A stretch of DNA of 64,000 bases from Kribbella sindirgiensis (GTDB lineage: Bacteria > Actinomycetota > Actinomycetes > Propionibacteriales > Kribbellaceae): assembly GCF_004331435.1 (NCBI RefSeq), contig NZ_SJKA01000012.1, positions 1 through 64,000 on the forward strand, in the 5' to 3' direction. Below, in pieces: positions 25,420-33,644 of this stretch. The notes under the pieces were generated by a model. It searched no databases and was not told where the DNA came from. It saw only the letters and a program-made list of their open reading frames with translations. A program made the translations under genes and the position numbers. Every line of letters begins with the position of its first letter. Positions within the stretch are counted from its first letter, which is position 1.

Positions 25420-26721
25420 GGAGTCCCAGATCGGGCCGAGCGCTGGAATGCCCAGGCGCTCCAGGCCATGGACGACGGACCAGGTGAGCTTCCGGTTCGA
25501 CACGCAGATCACCGCCTCCGCACCGGATTCCTCGTACGCCGAATAGGCGAGCTTCACCATGTCCGGTTTGCCGTTCGCGTCGGTGTCCCAGATCAACGCG
25601 TCCGGTTGGGCGGACAAGATCTCGTCGACCAGTTCCTGTCCGTACGTCTTGACCGGGTCGCGCGTCACCCAAACCAGTCTGTGCGGCACGCGAGCCGCCA
25701 GAACGTGCGCGAGCACCGGCCCGATCCCGCTACCGGTCACCAGATAGACGACACGGCGGAACACCGTCCCGTAGTTCACCATACCCGCAGTCGCGACACC
25801 CCGGACCCAGACGTGCGTCGGTGGATTGTCGATGAAGTCACTCGTCCAGTCGCCGGCGCGCGACACAGTCATCCGGAATCCGGGTGCACCCGGCGTCGGG
25901 ATCACGGCGAAGCTGTGCCATTGCTGCAAGGGATGACGTGCGATCGCACGGGCCGAGCCGGCCATCGGCCGACTGCGACCGGCCCGTACGAGCGCGACGT
26001 GGGACGACGGCCGTACGACGTCGATCGGGATGCGCCGCAGCATCAACCACGGCACGAGCGAGCTGATCGTGGTGAGCATCAGGACCCACACGGTCGGCGT
26101 ACCGGCGAGTGCCTCGAGAAGTGGTGCTGTACCTCGCCGCTCGTCCGCGAGCAGGACCGCGCCGATCCAGAACAGTACGGACAATCCCCAGCCGCCGAAG
26201 CGGTGGACGCGCTCGAACAGGTCGTGCCGCTTGGCGCGCGCACTGGGCCGGGCAGTGATCACGATGGCCAGCAGCACGAGCGCTTGCAGGTAGTACACCA
26301 GCAGCAGCGTCGAGCCGACCCGACCGGTGGCGACGACAGTCAGCGCCAGGAACCACAAGGTGCCGCAGGCTGCACCACCCACGTGCAGTCCGCCCAGGTG
26401 ATAACCCTTCGCCAACGCCCACCGAAGCCGCAGCGGCCACGACTTCGGCGCCTTCATCACGCACCGGGAAAGCCAGTTCACGACGAACTGCTGGCGCACC
26501 AGAATTCCCACCGTGAAATTCACCTGCGCGACCAGCGCGAGCACGGCGACGTCGTTCCACCAATGACCGCGCAGTGCGCACAGCACATTCGCCATCAGTA
26601 CGAGCAGCGCCAGCCGATTGCTCTGCATCAGCCGCGGATGCTTGAGGATCCGCCTCCGCCACGGCAGCGGCGCCGGCAACAGGACGTCCGGCAGCATCGG
26701 ATCACAACGAACCGCACTCAT
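25417..26721 (-). CDS. TmpA-like integral membrane flavoprotein/ferric-reductase-type oxidoreductase
   Basis: 434 residues from the ATG at 26721 (GGGGG 5-6 bp upstream). Residues 35-250 contain about six membrane helices with GYHLGGLHVGGAACGTLWF, VITARPSARAKRHDLFERVH and RFGGWGLSVLFWIGAVLLA, the pattern of the membrane part fused to fungal adenylating reductases and of fungal TmpA. Residues 255-434 look like an FAD/NAD(P)-binding module: TVSRAGDWTSDFIDNPPTHV, VVYLVTGSGIGPVLAHVLAA and a C-terminal AVICVSNRKLTW. Likely transfers electrons from a nicotinamide nucleotide across or within the membrane; donor and acceptor are unknown. Related bacterial proteins are poorly studied. Confidence 0.65.
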   Translation of the reverse strand: MSAVRCDPMLPDVLLPAPLPWRRRILKHPRLMQSNRLALLVLMANVLCALRGHWWNDVAVLALVAQVNFTVGILVRQQFVVNWLSRCVMKAPKSWPLRLRWALAKGYHLGGLHVGGAACGTLWFLALTVVATGRVGSTLLLVYYLQALVLLAIVITARPSARAKRHDLFERVHRFGGWGLSVLFWIGAVLLADERRGTAPLLEALAGTPTVWVLMLTTISSLVPWLMLRRIPIDVVRPSSHVALVRAGRSRPMAGSARAIARHPLQQWHSFAVIPTPGAPGFRMTVSRAGDWTSDFIDNPPTHVWVRGVATAGMVNYGTVFRRVVYLVTGSGIGPVLAHVLAARVPHRLVWVTRDPVKTYGQELVDEILSAQPDALIWDTDANGKPDMVKLAYSAYEESGAEAVICVSNRKLTWSVVHGLERLGIPALGPIWDS

Positions 26722-26890
26722 GAATTCCCCCCGAATTTTGGTACCACCCCTGGTAATGCAGGCTGAGACGCCCGGGCGCACCCATTCGGTTGATCCACAA
26801 CGCGGTGTTGCAACAAAACTTCAACAAATGCCCGATCGGGCCATGCGCGCACTGGGCCGGACGATCGGCTTCCGGCCCACTGGCGTCACA
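26722..26890. other. Intergenic stretch between TmpA-like gene and CBM remnant
   Basis: 169 bp containing the promoter region of the TmpA-like gene. GGTACCACCCCTGGTAA at 26739-26755 has loosely paired GGTA/TACC elements, too weak to call an operator. I recognise no gene or RNA. Confidence 0.4.
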
Positions 26891-27075
26891 TCAGCTGCAG
26901 GGGCCGACCTCGGACCACTGCGCGGTCAACCCAGGTTCGGAACCTTGGGTCCACCAGTTCACCGGCCAGAGCTTGCTCTTGTGCTTGGCCCGCTGGCCTT
27001 CCAGGTAAACCGTTCCCCAGTTCCACGCGACCGCGTCGACATAGTCCGCCGACGGCGGCGAGGTAGGCGGCGTCG
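26891..27075 (-). pseudogene. C-terminal remnant of a secreted enzyme: CBM5/12 carbohydrate-binding module
   Basis: On the minus strand a Ser/Pro/Thr linker (SPPTPPTSPPSADYV) leads into about 50 residues with the chitin-binding CBM5/12 pattern: WNWGTVYLEGQRAKHKSKLW then PVNWWTQGSEPGLTAQWSEV and a terminal GPCS stop. This is the usual C-terminus of an actinobacterial chitinase or lytic enzyme, but no catalytic domain lies upstream: coding sense is lost near 27075, where the recombinase remnant begins on the other strand. I read it as the tail of a gene cut by an insertion. Confidence 0.6.
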
Positions 27076-27846
27076 GTGGGGGAGACAACCTCGTTCTTCG
27101 CGCAGTACGCCCGGTGGTTCCGGTTCCTGCACGACCGCTGGACGGCGTGGGAGCGTGCTGAACGGTCCGACGTGCGCGAGTTTGTGGAGCTGTTGCGTGA
27201 GGCACCGGTTCCGCAGCGGCCGAATCGCCGTCCGGAGGCGTCGCCGCCGGGGTCGGTGAATCCGCTGAGCGTTCTGTTCGGCTTCTACGAGTGGGCCTGT
27301 GCGTCGGGGCTCGGGCAGCTGATGAACCCTGTGCCCGCCCAGCGGAGCCGCGCGACGGGCGGACCGAACGCCCACCAAACCCGATGGACAGCTTCGCAGT
27401 CCATCGGCAAGCAACGTACCGACAGAAGACACCGCGGCCGGTGTGGCGGGCGTTCCTGACGATGCAGCTGACGCGCTATTCGGCGCAATCCGCAGCTGCT
27501 CGGCCTGTGTCACGGCACGACCTTGGTGCGGGGGCGAACACGATCACGGTGGTCAGCAAGGGTAGCCGTTTGCGGGAGACGATCCCGGCGAGTGTGGATT
27601 CGTTCGTGTGGCTGGTGCTGTCTCTGCAACGGGAACGCCGCGCTGGGGTCGAACTGGACGCTGCACGATCTGCGGCACACGGCGGCGGCGCGGTTGCTGG
27701 CGGATCCGGCGTTCACACTGTTCGACGTGCAGACGATCCTTCGCCATGCCGGCGTCTCGACCACGCAGCTGGAGCATCATGCACGGCCGCGGCACAGCGC
27801 GACCGGCACTCGGCAAGCTCACCAGGATCTCTTGTTTGATGCCTGA
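27076..27846 (+). pseudogene. Broken tyrosine recombinase/integrase
   Basis: Three pieces in two frames add up to one phage-integrase-type gene. The first (from 27076) reads as the SAM-like core-binding domain: FFAQYARWFRFLHDRWTAWE, SDVREFVELLREA, then LSVLFGFYEWACASGLGQ. A second frame gives ITVVSKGSRLRETIPASVDS, the catalytic-domain hairpin with its lysine. After another frame change comes NWTLHDLRHTAAARLLADPA and QTILRHAGVSTTQL, the H-x-x-R and second histidine motifs. Spacing shows internal deletions around 27480 and 27640, removing the first catalytic arginine. Non-functional; it marks an old integration next to the accessory segment. Confidence 0.75.
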
Positions 27847-27973
27847 GCGCCCCATCGAGCGGTATCCGGACACCCTCCAGGCACTCGACGTAGGTTGCAT
27901 TGCTGGTTGCCAGGCGGAGATCCGCCCGGCGCCGCCGATCCCGGTGGTCTCGCGGCGAGGGTCGAGTGATCCG

Positions 27974-28816
27974 CTACTGGGCCCATGCCGCGATCCGTTC
28001 CGCCATCGCCTCGGGGGCCTCGATGTGCAGGAAGTGGCCGACGTCGGGGACGACCTCCATCGCGTGCGGGGCGGCGAACCGATGTCGGTCGTCGACCTGC
28101 GGGGGGAGGAAGCAGCCGTCGTCGGCACCGTAAAGCTGCAGCAGGGGCACCGCGATCGGCTGAGACAGGCGGCGCGTCGCCCCGAGCATGCCGGGTCGCA
28201 GCATCGCACGGTAGTACTTCAAAGGCGCGGGCATGCTCGCCCGCAGGTGCTCGTGCAGCTCCGCCTGGAGAGCTGGATCGAGCGAGAGGCTGGGCGACCA
28301 CTGACGCCAGAGGCGGTCGATGAAGGCGAGATCGCGGGCGGTGGCAATCCAGCCGCTTCCCGGCAGTTGGAACAGCCCCATGTACCAGATCCGGCGTAGC
28401 TGAGCGAGGCGCGGCCGGCTCAGGAGGGTGATTGGGTGGGGGACCGCGAGCGTGACCGCGCGTTCGATCCGCTCCGGCGCGGTGGCGCAGGCATCGTAGG
28501 TGATCAGGGCGCCCCAGTCGTGGCCGATCAACTCCACGGCTCGCCCGGGAGACCAGCGGTCGATCAGTGCGAGTACGTCGCTGGTGAGGGATGCGAAGTC
28601 GAACGGGCCCGCGGTCGGGGACGGCGCGTAACCGCGAAGCCAGGGTGCGACAACCCGACGTCCGCGGCGGCCGAGCTCGGCGAGGAAGGGCTTCGCGGTT
28701 GGCGGATGGTCCGGGAAGCCGTGCAGGACGAGCGTCGGTTGACCATTGGGATCACCACCCTGCAGCGCGTGAAAGGTGCCGTGTGGCAGGTCGAAGGTGA
28801 CGTGTTCGAATTCCAT
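27974..28816 (-). CDS. Alpha/beta hydrolase (epoxide-hydrolase-like)
   Basis: 280 residues, cytoplasmic. The oxyanion motif is LHGFPDHPPTAKPFL, the nucleophile elbow GHDWGALITYD (Asp), and the catalytic histidine lies in VGHFLHIEAPEAMAE. An aspartate nucleophile followed by Trp indicates the epoxide hydrolase/dehalogenase branch rather than an esterase. The substrate is unknown. It is the last gene of a five-gene minus-strand operon, 5 bp downstream of the SDR gene, and the first intact gene beside the recombinase remnant. Confidence 0.88.
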   Translation of the reverse strand: MEFEHVTFDLPHGTFHALQGGDPNGQPTLVLHGFPDHPPTAKPFLAELGRRGRRVVAPWLRGYAPSPTAGPFDFASLTSDVLALIDRWSPGRAVELIGHDWGALITYDACATAPERIERAVTLAVPHPITLLSRPRLAQLRRIWYMGLFQLPGSGWIATARDLAFIDRLWRQWSPSLSLDPALQAELHEHLRASMPAPLKYYRAMLRPGMLGATRRLSQPIAVPLLQLYGADDGCFLPPQVDDRHRFAAPHAMEVVPDVGHFLHIEAPEAMAERIAAWAQ

Positions 28817-28821
28817 GGGTG

Positions 28822-29637
28822 TCAGCCGGCCAGTCGGTTGAGCTTGCGGATTTGTCTGTCGAAGGCGCGCGAGGGCACGATCCGGCGCAGGAGGCTGACG
28901 CGTGCGGCCATCGAGCCGGCGGTGTATCGCAGCTTGGGCTTGGAATCGGTGGAGGCCGCAACGATCACCTTCGCGACAACGTCCGGTGCGTCGGCGTTGC
29001 GCACGGCCGTGGCCAGCACGTCGCGGGAGACCTCCCGCTGTGCGGCGTAGACCGGCAGGGGTGAGTCAGGTGCCATGCTGCTCGCCTCGAAACTCGTGCT
29101 TGTGTAGGCCGGCTCGACCAGCAGCACCCGGACGCCGTGCTCGCGAAGCTCGTGGTCGACGGACTCGGAGTAGCCCTCGACCGCGTGCTTGGTGGCGGCG
29201 TAGACGGCCATGAAGGGGGCTGGGATCAGACCGAGTACCGAGGCGACGTTGACCACGCGGCCACTGCGCTGCGCGCGCATGTGGGGCAGTACCGCGTTTG
29301 TCATCCGCATCAGACCGAAGACATTGATGTCGAAGACCTCCTTGGCCTGGTTGATCGAGCTCTCCTCGCCGGCGCCGACCGCGCCCACGCCTGCGTTGTT
29401 GACCAGGACGTCGATCCGGCCGAACCGCTCGATCACCTCCTCGACCAGGGAACGGACCGACTCGTCGCTGGCCACGTCGAGATCGAGGAACGTCACGCCG
29501 GCGAGCGGCTCGGCGTTCGCCGCGTTGCGGCTCGTGCCGACCACCGCGAAACCGGCGCCCACGAGGGCGAGCGCTGCCGCGCGCCCGATCCCGGACGAGG
29601 CGCCCGTCACAAGGGCTACTGGGGAAGCTGTCTGCAT
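28822..29637 (-). CDS. Short-chain dehydrogenase/reductase
   Basis: 271 residues from the ATG at 29637 (GAAGGAACC upstream); an in-frame start 24 bp earlier is possible. Classical SDR features: TGASSGIG cofactor motif at 11-18, LVNNAGVGAVG, catalytic Ser in NVASVLG and YxxxK in AVYAATKHAVEGYSE. It uses NAD(P)H to reduce or oxidise a carbonyl/alcohol of unknown identity. Neighbours are an NmrA-type protein, a dehalogenase-like hydrolase and a flavoprotein, suggesting a detoxification or redox-stress operon under the divergent TetR regulator. Confidence 0.92.
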   Translation of the reverse strand: MQTASPVALVTGASSGIGRAAALALVGAGFAVVGTSRNAANAEPLAGVTFLDLDVASDESVRSLVEEVIERFGRIDVLVNNAGVGAVGAGEESSINQAKEVFDINVFGLMRMTNAVLPHMRAQRSGRVVNVASVLGLIPAPFMAVYAATKHAVEGYSESVDHELREHGVRVLLVEPAYTSTSFEASSMAPDSPLPVYAAQREVSRDVLATAVRNADAPDVVAKVIVAASTDSKPKLRYTAGSMAARVSLLRRIVPSRAFDRQIRKLNRLAG

Positions 29638-29722
29638 GTTGGTTCCTTCGGTTGTGGGCATGACTTTGTCGTGTGCTGTGCGGGTCGCCTGTGCTCGGGG
29701 TTCGTCGTCTGCTCCGGGGCGC

Positions 29723-30730
29723 TCAGTGGTCAGGAGCAGACGCCAGTTCGCGCAGGCGCGTGTTGTTCTGCAGCGCCCACCGCACGGTCCGCGGTGGGCG
29801 CCCGAGCAGGGTCTCCAGTTGGTCGGTGACCACGTCGTACCGCCCGCCGGCGATCAGCCTGGTCTGGATCTTCAGGTGCTCAGCCACGTGCCGGGCCGTA
29901 GCCGGGTCGCCCAGGGCCTCCTGCAGGACGGTCTCGTCAATGAAGGCCTCGTTCCAGGCCTCCACTTCCTCAGGAATGTAGGCGACCTGGCGTCCCAGCG
30001 TGGCTGCGTAGTCGTCAGCGAACCCGTACATGTCTTTCAGCTCCGGGCCGGTGAGCTCGTAGGACTTCGAGATGTGCGGAGCGGGGTCGACCAGCGTCTT
30101 CACGCACACCTCTGCCAGGTCGTGAACCGCGATGGGCGCGAGCCGCTGGTTGCCGAAGGGCAGGCGCAGTTCACCGTTGCGCAGCGGGCCCAGCAGCATC
30201 CAGGTCAGATGGGGGTTCTCGGCGAACAGGGTCGCACGCACGTTGATGGTCGGGAGGCCGGACCAGTCCAGCACCCGCTCGCAGACCCAGTGCGCCCGCT
30301 GCTGCGGTGACCAGTCCGTGACCAGTCCGCCGAGCCAGGAACGCCGCTCCTCATCCGGTGCGGTCATCTTCTCGAGCGTCATGTACGACTGCTCGTAGTT
30401 GGACAGGTGCACGAAGGCCTCGATGTCGCCCTGGGCTCGCGCCGCCGTGGCCATCAAGGTGAGAGCATCGGCGTAGTACGGCTGCGGGCTCATGCTGAAG
30501 AAGATGCGCCGGACACCCTTCAGCGCGGCAGCCACGTCCACGAGTTTGAGCAGGTCGCCGACGAAGACCTCGGCCCCGGCCTCGCGTAGCGACTGCGCGC
30601 GCCCGTCGTCCCGCCGCACGAACGCGCGCACCGGGTGGCCCTGCTCGAGCAGCATGTCGACCATCACCCTGCTCACGCCACCGACTTGGCCGCCGGCGCC
30701 GGTGATCAGAATGGGATTGCGTTCCGTCAT
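29723..30730 (-). CDS. NmrA/NAD(P)-binding atypical SDR protein
   Basis: 335 residues from the ATG at 30730. A Rossmann start ILITGAGGQVGG at residues 7-18 carries the glycine-rich motif of NmrA-like and NAD(P)H:quinone-reductase-like proteins; RAFVRRDDGRAQSLREAGAE and FVGDLLKLVDVAAALKGVRR follow the family pattern. No Tyr-Lys catalytic pair is obvious, in keeping with NmrA-like redox sensors or quinone reductases. It lies between the SDR and dehalogenase genes with 85-90 bp gaps. The role may be enzymatic or as an NADPH sensor. Confidence 0.85.
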   Translation of the reverse strand: MTERNPILITGAGGQVGGVSRVMVDMLLEQGHPVRAFVRRDDGRAQSLREAGAEVFVGDLLKLVDVAAALKGVRRIFFSMSPQPYYADALTLMATAARAQGDIEAFVHLSNYEQSYMTLEKMTAPDEERRSWLGGLVTDWSPQQRAHWVCERVLDWSGLPTINVRATLFAENPHLTWMLLGPLRNGELRLPFGNQRLAPIAVHDLAEVCVKTLVDPAPHISKSYELTGPELKDMYGFADDYAATLGRQVAYIPEEVEAWNEAFIDETVLQEALGDPATARHVAEHLKIQTRLIAGGRYDVVTDQLETLLGRPPRTVRWALQNNTRLRELASAPDH

Positions 30731-30819
30731 TGGGGTGTTCTCCATCTGGTTGGGGTGGGTCGGCCGTTCAGGAAGCCGAGGACTCCGCACGCGCACAGCC
30801 GCCCGTTCGACATTGCGGG

Positions 30820-31764
30820 TCAGGTGCGCGCTGGCGTCGTCTGCAGGAACAGGTCGAGCAGCGCCAGCAGCGTCTCGGGAGCGTCCTCGGTCGGGAAGTG
30901 CCCGGCGCTGGGGATCTCGACCACGGGGGCATCGGGGTAGGCCAGACGGAACGACTGGATCACGTACTCGGGCAGCAGCGCGGTGTCCCGCATCCCGACC
31001 GCCAGCATCGACGGCACGGCTCGCAGCGCGGCGACGGCTTCCATGGGCGGCGGGCCGGGCGGCGGGCCCTGCGGGCCCTCGAGGGCCTGCCGGGGGAAGG
31101 CGATGACACCGCGGCACTCCGCCGGGGTCGGGAAGGGGCTGGAGTACGCGCGGATCCAGGTCGGTGTGGCGATCTCCGGTCGGGCGACACGCTGCAGGTC
31201 GATCATCAGGTGGGCGATGGTGTGACCCGCGTTTCCGAGGATCTGCTCGAACGAACCGTCCGAGAGCGCCGACTGGGCCCACTGGAACCACCGGCTCTCG
31301 GCGCCGTTGGCCTTCATGAGAGGGGCGATTTCGTCTGCGAGGGGCATCACCGTGTTCGTGGCGAAGATCCGGGAGATCCGGTCGGGGCGACGCAGCGCGA
31401 ACCCGGTGCCGATGGGGCCGCCCCAGTCACGGAGAACCAGAGTGATGTCGGTGAGGTCGAGCGTGTCGACGAGCAGCGATTCGAGATTGAGGATGTGTTC
31501 GCTCGCGTCGTACGTGCGGTCCTGCGGTGTCTCGCTCTTACCGAAGCCCATGTGGTCGGGAACGATCACGCGATGGTGACGTGACAGTGGCCCGATCAGG
31601 TGGCGCCACTCGTAGCCCCACGTGGGCTCGCCGTGCAGCATGACGATCGTCTGATCGGGCCGTTCTGGGCCCTCGTCGACGTAGTGCTGGCGGAAGCCGG
31701 CCGCCTCGGTGAAGCGGGCGGGATACGGCCACGTGCCGTCGAACGTCTCTTCAGCAGCAATCAT
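30820..31764 (-). CDS. Haloalkane dehalogenase-like alpha/beta hydrolase
   Basis: 314 residues from the ATG at 31764. HGEPTWGYEW (44-53) matches the HGEPTW motif of DhlA-type haloalkane dehalogenases. The nucleophile is D113 with W114 in LVLRDWGGP, and the catalytic His sits in SAGHFPTEDAPE. These enzymes cut carbon-halogen bonds; the cap (140-220) that sets specificity is divergent, so epoxide hydrolase activity is the main alternative. Third gene of the TetR-adjacent operon. Confidence 0.82.
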   Translation of the reverse strand: MIAAEETFDGTWPYPARFTEAAGFRQHYVDEGPERPDQTIVMLHGEPTWGYEWRHLIGPLSRHHRVIVPDHMGFGKSETPQDRTYDASEHILNLESLLVDTLDLTDITLVLRDWGGPIGTGFALRRPDRISRIFATNTVMPLADEIAPLMKANGAESRWFQWAQSALSDGSFEQILGNAGHTIAHLMIDLQRVARPEIATPTWIRAYSSPFPTPAECRGVIAFPRQALEGPQGPPPGPPPMEAVAALRAVPSMLAVGMRDTALLPEYVIQSFRLAYPDAPVVEIPSAGHFPTEDAPETLLALLDLFLQTTPART

Positions 31765-31817
31765 GGGATCTCGTGCCTTCCGGGGAGTGGGTGGTTTCGA
31801 GCCGTCGCGTTCAGAAA

Positions 31818-32846
31818 TCAGATGTCGGACTCGGCGATCCCCTGGAGGGCCGCGTCGGTGTCCGCGATGGCCAGCATCTTGTTGATGTCGGCGCCTGCCA
31901 GTGCGCCGGCCGCTGCGGAGGCCCCGACCTGGGCGACCAGATCGGTGACGTTGCCGGCCACCCACACCCCCGGTACGTCGGTGGTGCCGGCCATGCCGGA
32001 GGCGAAACCGCGGCCCTTCGGCAGGTCGAGCACCGGCAGGCTCAGACCTTCCAGGCCCTGGGTGCGGGCCTGCAGCTGCGCGAGGACCGCGAGGACGCGG
32101 CGGGCCACGACCTGGCCGTCGGCCAGGCGCACCCCGGCGAGGGCACCGTTCTCGTCGTTGACGACCTCGGTGACCGGGGTGTCGATGATGCGGATGCCGC
32201 GGGCGGCGAAGCGGGCGCGGTTGGCCTCGTCCAGGTCGGTGCCGTGGGTGAAGTAGGTCAGGTCCTCGGTCAGCTGACGGTACAGAAACGCGTGGTCGAT
32301 GGAGACCGGGCCGGTGGCGAGGACACCGATGGGCTCATCGCGCACCTCCCAGCCGTGGCAGTACGGGCAGTGCACCACGCTGTGCCCCCAGTGCTCGGCG
32401 AGCCCGGGCACCTCCGGCAGCACATCCGTCAGGCCGGTGGCCACCAGGATGCGGCGAGCGGTGATGCTGCGGCCGTCGGCCAGGGTGACGGTGAACCGCA
32501 GATCCCCGTCCGGCGACGGGGCGGCAGGCTTCGCCGAGACCACTTCGCCCTGGACGACGCGTCCGCCGTACTGGCGCACCTCCTCCCGGCCCCGCCGAAG
32601 GATCTCCGACGGCGGGGTGCCGTCCAGGGCGAGGAGGCCGTGCACAGCCTCCGCGGGCGCGTTGCGCGGGGCGCCGCTGTCGATCACGACGACCGAGCGG
32701 CGGGAGCGGGCGAGGATCAGTGCACCGTTCAGCCCCGCGGCGCCCCCGCCGATCACCACTGCGTCGACGGTCCCCTCGGCCAGTGCGTCGCTCGCGTACG
32801 GAGAAGTCGTCACAGCCGTGGCCTCCTGCCTTTCCTTGTCAGTCAT
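31818..32846 (-). CDS. Thioredoxin-reductase-like FAD-dependent disulfide oxidoreductase
   Basis: 342 residues from the ATG at 32846. The FAD-binding motif is VVIGGGAAGLNGALILARSR (30-49), the redox-active CPYC lies at 160-163 in VVHCPYCHGWE, and the C-terminal FAD motif is VPGVWVAGNVTDLVAQV. The layout and length match thioredoxin reductase-like flavoproteins that act on thiols or small disulfides. It is the first gene of the minus-strand operon and faces the TetR gene across overlapping promoters, so it is the most directly regulated member. Confidence 0.88.
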   Translation of the reverse strand: MTDKERQEATAVTTSPYASDALAEGTVDAVVIGGGAAGLNGALILARSRRSVVVIDSGAPRNAPAEAVHGLLALDGTPPSEILRRGREEVRQYGGRVVQGEVVSAKPAAPSPDGDLRFTVTLADGRSITARRILVATGLTDVLPEVPGLAEHWGHSVVHCPYCHGWEVRDEPIGVLATGPVSIDHAFLYRQLTEDLTYFTHGTDLDEANRARFAARGIRIIDTPVTEVVNDENGALAGVRLADGQVVARRVLAVLAQLQARTQGLEGLSLPVLDLPKGRGFASGMAGTTDVPGVWVAGNVTDLVAQVGASAAAGALAGADINKMLAIADTDAALQGIAESDI

Positions 32847-32904
32847 GGTTCGGTCAACCCTTCGAGTTCTGGTGGTTGGAGGGCCCTGCCCGGCGAGTTC
32901 AGAA

Positions 32905-32961
32905 TGGTTGTGTACTGAACTGTCAGAAACGTAGATGGTTCTGTACTGAATTGTCAAATAC
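32905..32961. promoter_or_regulatory. Overlapping divergent promoters and duplicated operator of the TetR locus
   Basis: Two 26-bp direct repeats, tggttgtgtactgaactgtc... (32905-32930) and tggttctgtactgaattgtc... (32936-32961), differ at a few positions and are offset by 31 bp. Plus strand: TTGTCA (32951-32956), 18-bp spacer, TACCTT (32975-32980), then tetR ATG 6 bp later, hence leaderless. Minus strand: TTGACA (complement of 32952-32957), 18-bp spacer, TACGTT (complement of 32928-32933). The two -35 boxes occupy the same bases inside the second repeat, so one bound regulator would block both promoters. Confidence 0.65.
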
Positions 32962-32986
32962 GGCAGGTCGGCCCTACCTTCTATGT

Positions 32987-33610
32987 ATGGCGAGACCACG
33001 AAGCTTCGACCGCGACCACGTCCTCCATGCCGCCGAGCGGCAGTTCCGCACCACGGGCTACAACGGCACAAGCGTCGACGACATCAGCGCCGCCACCGGC
33101 CTCGGCCGCGGCAGTCTCTATGCCACGTTCGACGGCAAGCACGGCGTGCTGCTGCAGGCGATGGCCGGGTACTTCGCCCGGCTGGGGCAGGGTGCGCCGC
33201 AGGTGCTCGCCGGACCGGACGAGGGCGCTCTGGAACGACTGCACGGGTACTTGCTCCGGGCCGTCCACGGGGTGCCACTCGCCGCCGATGTACCCCCCGC
33301 CCCGGACCGGACGACGGCGACCTGCTTCGCCGCCAAGATGGCCATGGAAATCGGCGCCTCCGACCCCGAGGTGCAACGCCTGGCCAACGACTGCTTCTCC
33401 GTGGTCGCAACTGCGGTGGCCGAGTGTGTGCGAGCGGCGCAGCGCAACGGCGACATCGACCCCGACGCGGATCCCGACGACCTCGCGTACCTGCTGGTCA
33501 CCATCATCCGCGGGACCGATGTCGTAGGCGCGTACGGCCACAGTCCCGCCCGCCTGACCTCGATTGCAGAAAGCGCGTTCGCCTTGCTGCCTCGCCCACG
33601 CCACCGCTGA
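32987..33610 (+). CDS. TetR/AcrR-family transcriptional regulator
   Basis: 207 residues from the ATG at 32987. The DNA-binding domain is MARPRSFDRDHVLHAAERQF, GYNGTSVDDISAATGLGRGS and LYATFDGKHGVLLQAM. The helical C-terminal part (TTATCFAAKMAMEIG, LANDCFSVVATAVAECV) is like regulators of oxidative/electrophile-responsive operons. No Shine-Dalgarno is present and the promoter -10 ends 6 bp before the start, so the mRNA is probably leaderless. It very likely represses itself and the divergent five-gene operon through the 26-bp direct repeats. Confidence 0.92.
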   Translation: MARPRSFDRDHVLHAAERQFRTTGYNGTSVDDISAATGLGRGSLYATFDGKHGVLLQAMAGYFARLGQGAPQVLAGPDEGALERLHGYLLRAVHGVPLAADVPPAPDRTTATCFAAKMAMEIGASDPEVQRLANDCFSVVATAVAECVRAAQRNGDIDPDADPDDLAYLLVTIIRGTDVVGAYGHSPARLTSIAESAFALLPRPRHR

Positions 33611-33644
33611 GAACGGCGCGCCGTCAGCCAGGCGAAGGAGACCC

